In this document: positions 42,130-52,405 of the stretch, one piece after another
How positions within the stretch are numbered: the stretch's first letter is position 1
Layout of the letters: every line of letters begins with the position of its first letter
Origin: Leptobrachium leishanense
Lineage: Eukaryota > Chordata > Amphibia > Anura > Megophryidae
Length of the DNA stretch: 64,000 nt
Direction of reading: 5' to 3'
NCBI GenBank assembly: GCA_009667805.1
Contig: CM019068.1
Location: 1,719,218-1,783,217, forward strand
The notes under the pieces: model-generated
Told to the model about the DNA's origin: nothing
Databases searched by the model: none
The model's input: the letters and a program-made list of their open reading frames with translations, nothing else
Program-made: the position numbers and the translations under genes

Positions 42130-44414
42130 CCCTTTCCAAAGTCCGACGAGCCCGGTTGGACCCACACGGGTCGTATAGGGGGAGTCGGTGCAGTCTCTGC
42201 GGCCCATAGTCCGTGGGCAAGAGGCGAGCCGCCAGGCTTCTCCAGTGGTGCTCGCGGCCGTGCCTGGCAGGTTATAAGTCCTTCGGGGTACCCCCTCCGG
42301 AATAAGTGTCCCGTGGTTGGGGATAGGTACCACCTGTGCCATCTCCAGTGGTCTCGGGTACTCGGGGAAAAAGGGGGCTAAAGGCAGGCGCCCCAAGTGC
42401 CTTGGTCAGCCGTTGATAAAGCCGATGGCGGCCGAGGGCCTCCGGGCCAAAGGGTTGCAAGGAGGGGAAGGTTGGCAACCGGCTCTGCTCCGCCACCAGT
42501 GCGTCGGCTGGGGTGGTGAATGCTGGAGAAGACTCACCCGGCAGGAGAAGGACGTCCTCCATCTCGGGTGAGATCCGTGGCTGCGGGATAGGTAGCCCGA
42601 GGGTATCCCCCTTCTGCTCCTTGGGGCGGATAGTAGGAAATGGGCAGAGGCCAGCGGCCCTCTGCCCCGTTGCCAACTCTTCTGCTGGGGGGGTGGGTGC
42701 AGAAATAACAATCAGGGGGTCGGACGAAGCAAGCGGCTGTGGGAAAAACAGCTCCAGGGTATCCCCCTCCTGCCCCTCGGGACAGCTGGGAAAAGGTGGG
42801 CAGAGGCCAGCAGCACTGTGGCCAGCTCTTCGGCTGGGTGGGGGCCTCCTTGCGGGAGGGTGGTTTCTTCCATCCCCAGGGCGGTCAATGGCTGCGAACA
42901 ACCCAGCCCGGGGGAACCATCTGTCTGCTCCTCCTGGCAGACTGTGGGAAGTGGGCAGAGGCCAGCGGCGCTCTGCCCCGTGGCCAGCTCTTCTGCTGGG
43001 TGGAGGATAACTTTCTCTGCTGCTGAGGGTGGGCAGAGGCCAGCGGCGCTCTGCCCCGTTGCCAGCTCCTCCGCTGGTCCCGTGGGCACGGACACCGTGT
43101 CATCCTGCGAGTTGAAGGGGGTAGCTTCTTCTGCTGGGGCCCCAACGGGGACCCATGGGAGCATCTCGGCCTCCCATACTTCCAAGTCCTGTGGACTGTC
43201 GGTTCCTTCCGCCGACCCGTCCCAGTACATGGGACTCAGACCCGACTGCGGAACGCTGTCCAACAATCTCCTGTAGGCCTTCTCGAGCTCCCACTCTCGC
43301 TCTGCTAGGAACTCCAGTTCCTCGAACTCCGAGTCCCTGCTGTCGTACGGGAGCTCCTATTCCGTCGCTCCTGTATCTCCTCCGACCGCTCTTCTGTCTC
43401 TTCTCCGAACCCAGGGTCTGTGGCCATGCTCTCGTAGAGCAGCCCCATGCCACCATAGCGGGGCCCTGCGGTGGAGGTGCCGTCAATGGTGCGGGGTATC
43501 AGGGGGCCGGCTAGCCGCCGGAGCGCGCGGTACGCGGCATCCAGTGCAATCTCCTGCTGCACCAGGTACTGGAGCTCTGCCTCCCACTCCTCCGGGGCCC
43601 GATCTTAAAGGAACGCCGCTCGAGCGTCATACTGCACCTGGTGGATGACAGCGTCGGAGGGGACATAGACGTCATGGTAGTCCCTCTCATGGTACAGGGC
43701 CTCGTACCAAAGTTCCTGGCGGATCTCGTCTCGCCACTCGTACCCGGTGGGCTCGACTGTGGACCCATGGTACCGGACCAGGCCCTCCTGCAGCCTTCTC
43801 GGGAATTCCGCCCTCGAGTCCGCGAGGGTGCTGCAACAGTGGCACTGCCACTCGCTGGGGGGTGTGGCGTCCTCGGATGCAGCTCCAGACGAGCTGTAAG
43901 TCTCCATCCAAGGGTCGCTGGGATGTGCGATGTCCCCAATACAGGCTCCAGGCGAGCTGTAAGTCCCGAAAGGGTGATCACTGGGGGATGCAGATTCCCG
44001 GGGTGAAGCTCCAGTCGAGCTGTAAACCTCGACCCAGGGTTCTACGGGTTTGGGGACGGGGTTAGACAGTTCATCACTCCTCATACAGAGCGCCGCCATC
44101 CGCAACTCATGCTGACGGACCTTTTCTTGCTCCTCTTCCTGTTGAACCTCCTGGATCACCTTGCTTATGTCCGCCTCCGATGGGGCAGCTCCGAGTAGGG
44201 CGATCCGTTGCCACGCTTTTCTGACGAAGGCATCTTCCGATTTCTCTGCGAGGACAGGGGTGGGGGCGGGTGGCTTCACCGTCGTCGCGCCCACCCGGTC
44301 TAGGACCTGCAGCTCCTTGATCAAGGTCTTCTTGCGTTTAGAGCCTGGGGTACCTCCCCGATTCTCTAGCATGCCCCGCAGGGTGTCCCTGTTGTAATGG
44401 CTGTACACCGCCAT
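42130..44414 (-). pseudogene. L9 protein: SAP-like, YSS-PGA repeats, repeat array; several breaks
   Basis: ATG at 44414. The first 270 codons are intact: SAP-like NRDTLRGMLENRGG and KKTLIKEL, a charged helix (AAPSEADISKVIQEVQQEEEQEK), three YSS-PGA repeats, 'WRDEIRQELWYEALYHERDYHD', 'VQYDARAAFL'. An in-frame stop TAA at about 43605 replaces a codon coding for a polar residue in L7. A frameshift lies near 43357. The array (43077 to 42510) has a small deletion near 42817 that joins two units out of frame. The C-terminal part lies in the 42901-42272 frame. Confidence 0.75.
42510..43077 (-). repeat. L9 repeat array
   Basis: About four units and a degenerate end; one unit is truncated to the AAEKVILH short form as in L7 unit 1. 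It is shorter than the L3 and L7 arrays. Confidence 0.82.
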
Positions 44415-44450
44415 GGTGTAGGTCTCCTTGCTGGGGGGTTGCAGAGAGCT

Positions 44451-44468
44451 ATCCCACCGCTGCCACCA
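44451..44468 (-). promoter_or_regulatory. L9 primer binding site, tRNA-Leu
   Basis: The reverse complement is TGGTGGCAGCGGTGGGAT, identical to L7 and L2. Confidence 0.87.
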
Positions 44469-44469
44469 G

Positions 44470-45337
44470 TATGACGGAATGGGCGTATCCGCCTGCGGTC
44501 CTGCTCTATCTGACCCCCTCTTTGGTGTTGCCAAGCCCGACTACCGAGTGGCATGGCACCCGGCGTCTCGAGCGGCTTGGGTAGAAGACCACGTGGCGGT
44601 GGAGATCTGGAGAGTAGATGGGGCACCCACGGTGGAAATCCACCCGACTACCGAGTGGCACGGCACTCGGTGTCTCGAGCAGCGGATCTACTGACCATTG
44701 AAGGGCTGGAGACGGTCTGCGTGGCGAATCGAGGTTCGGTAGAGTCTCCTTGCAGATGCAGGCACGGTGCTCAGTCGAGGTCCCGATTCGGTTGGTTGCG
44801 GTATCCCAAGATACCGATTCAAGGTGGCGCAACGGCGCGGCGAATCGATGTTCTGCTGCGGAGTTAGAGTGACCCGTTCCTGGGTGGTGGTGATATGTAG
44901 CCGACGTGAAATGACAACACCAGGCAGAGCTGTATGTTTCAAACACTCAGATGAACACACACTATCAGAGATCCCTTAAATTAAACATGTACCTAGATAA
45001 TGGGGAAAATCCCTGACGCATAAATTACACAGCAGCAAAACTTATTTACTGGCTACAGAAAAACACATTTACCTACAGGAATATAAGCATGTTTTAAAAC
45101 CAAAGCTATGTCATTTCACTAAACTAAATCCAAACGATGTAAAGTATATTTAAAATCACACAGGGTACCTCTTAATACAGCACATCAAGAAAAACCACAT
45201 CTAGCAAGGAAAATAAACTGTTCATACATTGAAACGCACACTGCAAACGTTCAAAGGAAAACAAGGTCCTTTTAAAAATGTCTTGGGTTTGAGTCCTGGC
45301 TCTCGCTGCGCCGAGCCCCTATGTCCCTTCCGTGACA
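44470..45337 (-). repeat. L9 5' LTR
   Basis: 868 bp with the same promoter-region deletion as its partner and two leader hairpins. It ends CCGTGACA before the GACAC duplication. Confidence 0.9.
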
Positions 45338-46342
45338 GACACTATAACACAAACCCTGGGATACTGCCACTGGGTATGGATGCTATAACACAAACCCTGG
45401 AGATACTGTCACTGGGTATGGGCGCTATAACACAAACCCTGGAGATACTGTCACTGGGTATGGACGCTATAGCACAATCCCTGAGATACGGTCACTGGGT
45501 ATGGACGCTATAACACAAACCCTGGAGATACTGTCACTGGGTATGGGCGCTATAACACAAACCCTGGAGATACGGTCACTGAGTATGGATGCTATAACAC
45601 AAACCCTGAGATACTGTCACTGGGTATGGACGCTATAACACAAACCCTGAGATCCGATCACTGGGTATGGATGCTATAACACAAACCCTGGAGATACTGT
45701 CACTGGGTATGGGTGCTATAACACAAACCCTGGAGATACTGTCACTGGGTATGGGCGCTATAACACAAACCCTGGAGATACGGTCCCTGAGTATGGACGC
45801 TATAACACAAACCCTGAGATACTGTCACTGGGTATGGACGCTATAACACAAACCCTGAGATACTGTCACTGGGTATGGACGCTATAACACAAACCATGGA
45901 GATACTGTCACTGGGTATGGGCGCTATATCACAAACACTGGAGATACTGTCACTGGGTATGGACACTATAACACAAACCCTGGGATACTGTCACTGGGTA
46001 TGGGCGCTATAACACAAACCCTGGAGATACTGTCACTGGGTATGGATGCTATAACACAAACCCGGGAGATACTGTCACTGGGTATGGGCGCTATAACACA
46101 AACCCTGGAGATACTGTCACTGGGTATGGACGCTATAACACAATCCCTGAGATACGGTCACTGGGTATGGACACTATAACAAACCCTGGAGATACTGTCA
46201 CTGGGTATGGGCGCTATAACACAAACCCTGGACATACTGTCACTGGGTATGGACGCTATAACACAAACCCTGAGATACGGTCACTGGGTATGGACGCTAT
46301 AACACAAAACATGGAGATACTGTCACTGGGTATGGGCGCTAT
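45338..46342. repeat. Minisatellite B, main block
   Basis: About 24 tandem units of 40-43 bp. Variants alternate between 'ggagatactgtcac', 'gagatacggtcac' and 'gggatactgtcac'. A higher-order pattern of two or three variant units seems to repeat, for example the 'gggcgctat' and 'ggacgctat' versions. Frames in it are repeat translations. Confidence 0.95.
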
Positions 46343-46506
46343 TGTAAAGTAATGTGACAGACACAGAGCTTCAAAACAGAGCTGTGCTCCTGTAGATGTT
46401 TAATCTATAACTGAACAAAAAATGGAGGGGGGGAGGGATCAGGAAGACTAACTACGGTGGTCAGGATGGCTCAGAAAGAAACATAGGCAAAACACAATAC
46501 ATTACA
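46343..46506 (-). repeat. Mag-like element 3' LTR
   Basis: 164 bp with ends (plus strand) TGTAAAGTAATG...CAATACATTACA. The polypurine tract (reverse complement of 'tctcccttc') adjoins at 46507. Confidence 0.92.
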
Positions 46507-46754
46507 TCTCCCTTCGTAAGTATAAAACAAACCCTTAACTAGCATAGTCACTTGGGATACAGGTATAGATATCGCAAATATTAAATCGGTGATATTTCTT
46601 TAAACTTCTCAATTTACATAAACAGAAAACTTGCATCCCTCAAAAGAACAAAGGAAAGGTTAGCACATTTTAAACGAGACTCAAACGATAACATATCATT
46701 CAGAACAGTGCACCATTGTACATAAGCAAGTGGAACTGGAACAGTTATTGGCAC
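46507..46754 (-). other. 3' untranslated region of the Mag-like element
   Basis: AT-rich DNA between the polypurine tract and the hAT insertion. Nothing codes. It ends in the hAT target site ATTGGCAC (46747-46754). Confidence 0.6.
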
Positions 46755-46994
46755 TAGACATGTGCATTCGTTTTAGTACTAAAACGATTTAGTCCGAATT
46801 TTGGGATAATTTAGTTTTAGTATGACTCAAGAGAAACGAAACTGCTCAGTACAAAAAATGAAAGAAACTAAAATAAAATGCACTACATTTTAGTTTCAGT
46901 CCTTTTTGTGATATTACATTGATGAGCGAAGGAGACCAGCAATGAAGATCGCAACATCGCAACATCCGAAGTTCTGCACCCTCCACATGCCAAT

Positions 46995-47235
46995 GCAGTA
47001 GGATGTTCTATACAGAGAGTGGCATTAATTAATGCAGGAGTATGTTCTATACATTATACAGAGAGGGGTATTAATGCAGGAGGATGTTATATACATTATA
47101 CAGAGAAAGGTATAAATTGAGGAGAATGTTCTATACAGAGAGGGACATTAATGCAGGAGGATGTTATCTACATTATACAAAGAGGGGTATTAATTAATGC
47201 AGGAGGATGTTCTAAACGTTATACAGAGATGAGCC
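46995..47235. repeat. About 45-bp tandem repeat in the hAT element
   Basis: Five or so units of 'aggatgttctatacattata' plus 'cagagaggggtattaatgc', varying in length. Confidence 0.82.
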
Positions 47236-47319
47236 TTTTTTTTTAGCCCTTTAAATCCAGTGGCTGTGAGCGCTGAGATCGGCTGCTTGTTACATTATCT
47301 CTCAGTACAATGTATCAGG

Positions 47320-47605
47320 CTCAGTTGTTACAGTAACTGACTGTAAAAGCGCTCAGTTTCAGTAAAACAAGGAAATAATATTGTTCTAACCTCTTATATA
47401 TAAAAATATTATTTACTAGTTTTACTGAAACTCTGAGCGCTGTGATGAGCAGCAGTCAGTTACTGTAACAGCTTTGCCTGACACGGGGCAGTATTACAAT
47501 GTTGGTGCTAACTTAACCAGAGCTGTTGTAAACTGAAAACCTCCATAGGCTATAATGGCTCTGGGAAGTTTACAACAGCACTGGTTATGTTAGCACCAAC
47601 TATGT
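47320..47605. repeat. Two nested hairpin-forming inverted repeats in the hAT element
   Basis: The first arm pair is 'ttgttacagtaactgact...gcgctcagtttcagtaaaac' against 'gttttactgaaactctgagcgct...agtcagttactgtaacag'. The second is 'gttggtgctaac...gctgttgtaaact' against 'agtttacaacagc...gttagcaccaac'. Both would form stems of more than 40 bp with few mismatches. Confidence 0.85.
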
Positions 47606-47874
47606 AATATGGCCCACATTGTGCTGAGAGTGAGATACCGTAACAAGCAGCGATCTTAGCCCTCTGAGGAGCCACTACAATAGTAATTGTATCCACTGGT
47701 TTTCGGATGAACGAAATTAGTTTTCATACTAAAGAACTGAAAACGAATTTCTTTAGCAACTAAATAAATTGCATTTTAGGACTAATCCATTAGTTCAAAA
47801 CGAAATTTTGTGCTGTGCACATGTCTAATTGGCACACTGCTGTCGCCATTCGCGTTTGCTACGCATGTCTCTGG

Positions 47875-49734
47875 CTACAAGGAAAGCCGGTCCGGAGGTT
47901 TCACAACTCTGCCTAGCCTGGTGATGTACTGCCCGGTTGACGTCATTCCCTTAGCAGTCTGTGGTACTGGAGCAGATTCTTGCTGGGAGTTAGTATGTTC
48001 CACAGGCTCGGGCTCCTCGGCACTCACTGGCTCCATCAACTCAGCCCAATGATCATTGATAAGTCTGTGACGGGAGTCATTGTCATCTGGTGTGCTCTTA
48101 CGAAGGTGCTGGACGTTGCGACGGTATTCCTTATTTCCACTTTCTACAATATAGGATCGAGGGGCATCGTGAGACCTCACTACTACTCCAGGCGACCACC
48201 TGTTACTGCCTGGGTGCGGCTGCATCCGAACTTCATCTCCAGGCTTCAATTCAGCACGGGGGCCACTTGCTCTTTTATGGTCATAGTAGAATTTCTGAAT
48301 GCATTTGCTTCTGTCTAGGCGCTGTTTGACTTTGATGGGATCATAAGCTGCAGGTGCGAGCAGCAGACGAGCAGTAGGCAGGCTATTTCGGGGCCGCCTG
48401 CCCATCAGCAGTTGAGCAGGCGAAAAGCCTACAGAATCCAGTGGAGTTGTCCTGTAATCAAGCAGTGCAAGGTGTTTGTCTGACGCTTTGGCCCAAAGTT
48501 TTTTAACAGTCTGGACTGCACGCTCGGCTTCACCATTGGAATGTGGTGTGTGGGGTGACGAAGTTCTGTGAGTAATTCCATAACTTTGGCAGAACACCTT
48601 AAATTCCTCTGCTGCATATTGAGGGCCATTGTCTGTTCGAAGGATGACAGGGATCCCATTCCTGCTAAACTGAGCCTTCAGCTTTTCTATGATACTGCGA
48701 CAATGTAGATTCTTCAGCGTGTCCACTTCGATGAACTTTGAGTAGTAATCCACCAGCAGAATGTAATGGGTCCCTTCGAACTCAAACAGGTCCGAGGCTA
48801 CTTCTTCAAAGGGAAAACTGGGGGTTTCTGTTGGACGTAGGGGTTGTCTTGGCAGTTTATTCTGGAAGTCTGCACACTTGCCACAGTTCTTTACCATTTG
48901 TTCAATTACAGAGCTCATACCTGGCCAGTATAGGACCTCACGGGCTCTCTGCTTGCTCTTCACTATTCCCAAGTGGGACTGATGTATGAGCTTCAACATG
49001 TGAGCTTGCATAGAAGGGGGAACCACTATACGCAGGCCTTTGTACACAACGCCATCGGAGACAACAAGCTGGCTTCGCGAGTCCCAGTATGGTTGTAGTT
49101 CATTAGGGAGATCATGCCTGTGGTCTGGCCAGCCTTGCCGGATTATCCTTTGAAGACAGCTGAGCTCTTCTCTTGTGCAGTTCTGCAGCTCTGAGTATTT
49201 CTGCTCACTGACTGAAACAAAATGAAGCATGGAGACGCACTCTAAGCCTTCCATCTCAGGCTTGTTCACAGGTAACTGGGCTCTCGACAGCGTATCCGGC
49301 AGTTCCATATCTTTGCCCCGTCTGTACTTAACGGTGAGATCATACCACTGCAAGCGAAGGCGCATCCTCTGAATGCGCATGGGGGTAGAGAGCAATGGCT
49401 TCCTAAAAATATCCTCCAGAGGCTTATGGTCATTGTAGACGGTTACGTGGTTTCCAAATATGTAATTATGAAACTTGACACATGCATGAACAATTGACAG
49501 CATCTCCTTCTCGATTTGCGCATAACGAGTTTCAGTGTCTGTTAGTGACCTGGACGAAAAGGCAATGGGGTGGCTGTCCTGCAACAATACTGCACCGAGG
49601 CCGTTGCTGCTGGCATCACAGAAAATTTCGACAGACTTGGATGGATCAAAAAATTGTAGCACAGGAGACTCAGTGCACATGTCTTTGAGTGTGTCAAAGG
49701 CTTGTTGTTGAGCTGGCTGCCAGGCAAATTCCAC
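47875..49734 (-). CDS. Mag-like RNase H and integrase, intact frame
   Basis: An open frame of 619 codons. RNase H is at residues 35-160 (FCDASSNGLGAVLLQ with Asp40, 'ETRYAQIEKEMLSIV', 'YNDHKPLEDIF', 'LPDTLSRAQ'). Integrase: HHCC with His251, His254, Cys284, Cys287, then the DDE core Asp315 (VASDLFEF), Asp368 (LRTDNGPQ) and Glu404 (NGEAERA). A C-terminal basic domain follows ('LKPGDEVRMQ', 'LGRVVKPPDRLSL'). All catalytic residues I can place are present. It is separated from RT by one frameshift, so it cannot be made as a normal polyprotein. Confidence 0.88.
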   Translation of the reverse strand: MEFAWQPAQQQAFDTLKDMCTESPVLQFFDPSKSVEIFCDASSNGLGAVLLQDSHPIAFSSRSLTDTETRYAQIEKEMLSIVHACVKFHNYIFGNHVTVYNDHKPLEDIFRKPLLSTPMRIQRMRLRLQWYDLTVKYRRGKDMELPDTLSRAQLPVNKPEMEGLECVSMLHFVSVSEQKYSELQNCTREELSCLQRIIRQGWPDHRHDLPNELQPYWDSRSQLVVSDGVVYKGLRIVVPPSMQAHMLKLIHQSHLGIVKSKQRAREVLYWPGMSSVIEQMVKNCGKCADFQNKLPRQPLRPTETPSFPFEEVASDLFEFEGTHYILLVDYYSKFIEVDTLKNLHCRSIIEKLKAQFSRNGIPVILRTDNGPQYAAEEFKVFCQSYGITHRTSSPHTPHSNGEAERAVQTVKKLWAKASDKHLALLDYRTTPLDSVGFSPAQLLMGRRPRNSLPTARLLLAPAAYDPIKVKQRLDRSKCIQKFYYDHKRASGPRAELKPGDEVRMQPHPGSNRWSPGVVVRSHDAPRSYIVESGNKEYRRNVQHLRKSTPDDNDSRHRLINDHWAELMEPVSAEEPEPVEHTNSQQESAPVPQTAKGMTSTGQYITRLGRVVKPPDRLSL

Positions 49735-49765
49735 ATCAGTTTTAAGAAGTTGTCTCAGAGGTGCA

Positions 49766-50626
49766 TCAACTTCGCTGAGATTGGGCAGGAATTTCGAGAG
49801 GTAGGTGACAAACCCTAAGAAGCGACGGACACCATCCTTGTCTCTTGGTGTTGGCAGATTTCACAGCCTCTATTTTCGCAGGGTCTGCCTTCAGGCCATC
49901 TGCTGTTATCAGGTGTCCTACATAGGGCACAGAAGATTGCTTGACGTGGCATTTATCAAAGTTGAGACTCAGGTTGTAGCTTGTGGCTCTCTGAATTACC
50001 TTACGGAGAATCTCATCATGTTCCGGTACTGAAGGGGCCGCAATGAGAATGTCATCCATCACACTGATTGCGCCGCTAATACCCTCAAGCATTTCGTCCA
50101 TAATACGCTGGAATATTTCAGGTGCACATTTTAGACCAAAAGGAAGCCTAAGCCACCTAAATCTGCCAATGGGCGTGTTGAAGGTTGTCAGAAATGATGA
50201 CGCTTCATCCAATTCTATTTGTAGGAACCCAGATTTTGCATCCAAAACAGAGAAAACTTTAGCACCAGGTATTGTAGAGACTACCTCCTCGATGGTGCGC
50301 ATTGGGTAATGTTCCCTCTTAATGACTTTATTTAAGTCGCTCGGGTCAATACAGATTCTTATTTTGCCATTACGCACAGCTGCCACCATAGAACTCACCC
50401 ACTCGGTTGGTTGGTTAACTTTGGTGATGTAGCCATCTTTAACCATCTCTTGTAGTTTCTCTAGTATCTTATTTCTCAGTGCAGCTGGTTGACGGCGGAC
50501 AGGATGAACCACACCTTGTGCTTCAGGATCAATTTTGATTGTGTACTTGCTCGGCAAGGTTCCAGTAGTGCGAGTCAGTTCTGGGTAATCATCTAGCCCA
50601 ACTGGCAGAGGTCCTGTTGTTGCCAC
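49766..50626 (-). pseudogene. Mag-like RT
   Basis: A 286-codon frame covering the RT fingers and palm: 'KIRICIDPSDLNKVIKREHYP', 'FSVLDAKSGFLQIELD', 'LPFGLKCAPEIFQRIM' and the catalytic 'SVMDDILIAA'. Met replaces the usual Leu/Val before DD and both Asp are kept. Then 'VPYVGHLITADGLKADPAKIEAV' follows, and a frameshift near 49840. The linker from protease overlaps the preceding frame. Confidence 0.87.
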
Positions 50627-51272
50627 TTGGATAGAGTGTCGTTGTGTTGCTTTTCATAGTAGGCTGCAGCGCATGGAGCCGCATCACTAAACCTAAGGCT
50701 TCTGCTGTTGCGCCACTAAGCACATTTTCTTGCAAAATGTCCACAATCTCAAATTCTGCTGGTATCTCTGTATTCTTGAATTTGATTAGAAGGTCCACCG
50801 CAGCTATGGGCTTCAGCCTGTGGTTAGAGTAGGACTTTAGCACTCGATTAGAGCGTTTAAGCTCACCTACATGCGGGAGTGTCTGATAATTACTTAAAGT
50901 CAATGTGTTGCACTTTGCACCAGTATCAATTCTGAATGGCACTTGCCGAGACAGGATTTCAATGTCCGCTGTCCATTTGTCATCATAGTGCTCATCCGTT
51001 TGTGTGAGATTTATGCCCAGTACCTCCTCATCCTCAGTTTCTGATTGTTGCTGCACACTTTTGCGACACACTGCCACCCAGTGGTTTGGTTTGTGGCAGT
51101 ACGAGCAGACAGAACCTTTCGCTGGACATCTGCCCTGGGTCCACTTATGCTGGGGATCTTTTCCACAATTTAAACAGTTGTATGTCCGGTAAGTATTCAT
51201 GTCTTTCTGCACAGATTTTGGCTGATATTGTAGATAGGCTTTTTTATTTGCAGTTTGGAATTGTGTATTCAC
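50589..51272 (-). pseudogene. Mag-like nucleocapsid and protease
   Basis: Two zinc knuckles (CLNCGKDPQHKWTQGRC and CSYCHKPNHWVAVC, residues about 34-75), then the aspartic protease motif VPFRIDTGAKCNTL (residues about 111-124). DTGA followed by KCN is typical for Mag-like elements. It is separated from Gag by a stop/frameshift at about 51273. Confidence 0.87.
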
Positions 51273-51274
51273 CT

Positions 51275-51835
51275 TTATTGCACTTGAGATTCTTCTTCTC
51301 TGATTATTGTAATTTGCTTCTGTGACAGTTCAAACTGTTGGGCAATTTCAATTGCTTTTGGTAGTGTTAGATCTTCCCCTTTGTCTAAGAGTCTCTCCTG
51401 GACGCGCTTTTCTTTGATTCCAGCGATTATTGTATCGATTAACATATCATCTGGATCAGCATACTCGCAATCCATTAGCAGGAGTCTTAAATCCTTCACA
51501 AAGTGGTCAAATCCCTCAGTGACTCCTTGTTTTCTCTGCTTAAAGCGGTGTCTGGCAATTCTCTTATTCTTTCTTGGCCTTATATAGCTGGCAAATTTAT
51601 CCAGTACTTTAGATGGATCATCCTTCTCCCCTTCTCCCCAGGGTAGCGTTTTATATATCTCTCTGCCCTGCTCGCCAATCCACGTTCCCAACCAACCTGT
51701 GCGCTGCTTCAGTGTTTGTTCTGAGAGCGGTCCATCAAACACAAAGGAGACGTGGCTGCGAAATCTTTCAAACTCTTGGTACAAGTCTGGAGCTTCCCAG
51801 TCAATCTTGGGGTGTTCAAACTGCGATAATGCCAT
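51275..51835 (-). CDS. Mag-like Gag
   Basis: Start at 51835 (MALSQFEHPKIDWEAPDL), 20-odd bases after the primer site; the longer 51907 frame begins inside the LTR. About 186 codons: 'LYQEFERFRSHVSFVFDGPL', 'GWLGTWIGEQGREIYKTL', 'VLDKFASYIRPRKNKRIARHRF', 'FDHFVKDLRLLLMDCEYADPDDMLIDTIIAGI', 'TLPKAIEIAQQFE'. This is the usual capsid of Mag/K02A2.6-like elements. It ends before the zinc knuckles. Confidence 0.85.
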   Translation of the reverse strand: MALSQFEHPKIDWEAPDLYQEFERFRSHVSFVFDGPLSEQTLKQRTGWLGTWIGEQGREIYKTLPWGEGEKDDPSKVLDKFASYIRPRKNKRIARHRFKQRKQGVTEGFDHFVKDLRLLLMDCEYADPDDMLIDTIIAGIKEKRVQERLLDKGEDLTLPKAIEIAQQFELSQKQITIIREEESQVQ

Positions 51836-51857
51836 AGTAAGCGTGAGATCTGTTCCA

Positions 51858-51875
51858 GACAGACTTCTGACACCA
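51858..51875 (-). promoter_or_regulatory. Mag-like primer binding site, tRNA-Leu (another isoacceptor)
   Basis: The reverse complement reads TGGTGTCAGAAGTCTGTC directly after the LTR. The first 13 bases match the complement of a tRNA-Leu ending ACTTCTGACACCA; the remainder diverges. Confidence 0.6.
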
Positions 51876-52039
51876 TGTAAAGTAATGTGACAGACACTGA
51901 GCTTCAAAACAGAGCTGTGCTCCTGTAGATGTTTAATCTATAACTGAACACAAAATGGAGGGGGGGAGGGATCAGGAAGACTAACTACGGTGGTCAGGAT
52001 GGCTCAGAAAGAAACATAGGCAAAACACAATACATTACA
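51876..52039 (-). repeat. Mag-like element 5' LTR
   Basis: 164 bp; differs from 46343-46506 at 'cagacactgagc' against 'cagacacagagc' and 'gaacacaaaa' against 'gaacaaaaaa'. Confidence 0.92.
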
Positions 52040-52405
52040 CTATAACACAAACCCTGGAGATACTGTCACTGGGTATGGACGTATAACACAATCCCTGAGA
52101 TACGGTCACTGGGTATGACACTATAACAAACCCTGAGATACTGTCACTGGGTATGGACGCTATAACACAGACCCTGGAGATACGGTCACTGGGTATGGAC
52201 GCTATAACACAGACCCTGGAGATTACTGTCACTGGTATGGCGCTAACACAGACCCTGGAGTACGGTCATGGGTATGGACGCTGTAAACACAAACCCTGGA
52301 GATACTATCACTGGGTATGGGCGCTGTAACACAACCCTAGAGATACGGTTATTGGTATGACGCTAGAACACAAAACCCTGGAGATTTCTTCACTGGGTAT
52401 GAGCG
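52040..52405. repeat. Minisatellite B, degenerate right part
   Basis: About nine units with many indels ('ctggtatggcgctaacacagaccctgg'). Edge units are more diverged than the central block, as is common at array margins. The PNMA-like gypsy inserted at its right end. Confidence 0.9.

Larger units (their letters stand above)
41244..45337 (-). mobile_element. L9: full-length L-family LTR element inside minisatellite B
   Basis: A 4094-bp minus-strand element flanked by GACAC (41239-41243, 45338-45342). It has a 3' LTR at 41244-42122 (879 bp), polypurine tract 42123-42139, coding 44414 to about 42130, primer site 44451-44468 and 5' LTR 44470-45337 (868 bp). Both LTRs lack the roughly 130-bp segment around the octamer that L7 has, so the loss predates this insertion and the octamer and TATA box are missing here. 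Confidence 0.92.
46755..47827. mobile_element. Non-autonomous hAT element with internal palindromes
   Basis: A 1073-bp element with 12-bp terminal inverted repeats (TAGACATGTGCA and its complement) and a perfect 8-bp duplication ATTGGCAC (46747-46754, 47828-47835), the hAT signature. Inside are a tandem array of about 45-bp units ('gcaggaggatgttctatacattatacagaga', 46995-47235) and two large inverted repeats (47320-47480 and 47500-47605). No transposase is present. Confidence 0.87.
46343..52039 (-). mobile_element. Mag-like Ty3/gypsy retrotransposon
   Basis: A 5697-bp minus-strand element with very short 164-bp LTRs (46343-46506 and 51876-52039), flanked by CTAT (46339-46342, 52040-52043) within minisatellite B. 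The LTRs differ at about two positions. Order: primer site, Gag, zinc knuckles and protease, RT, RNase H and integrase, all on the minus strand. The 3' untranslated region is expanded by a hAT element (46755-47827). Frameshifts separate Gag/NC and RT/RNase H. Confidence 0.92.

Noticed and set aside
41061..46342. CRISPR-like array
   Set aside because: Minisatellite B units are contiguous with no unique spacers, and the genome is eukaryotic.
45229..46352. Frames with 'GMDAITQTLEILSL' repeats
   Set aside because: Translations of minisatellite B units.
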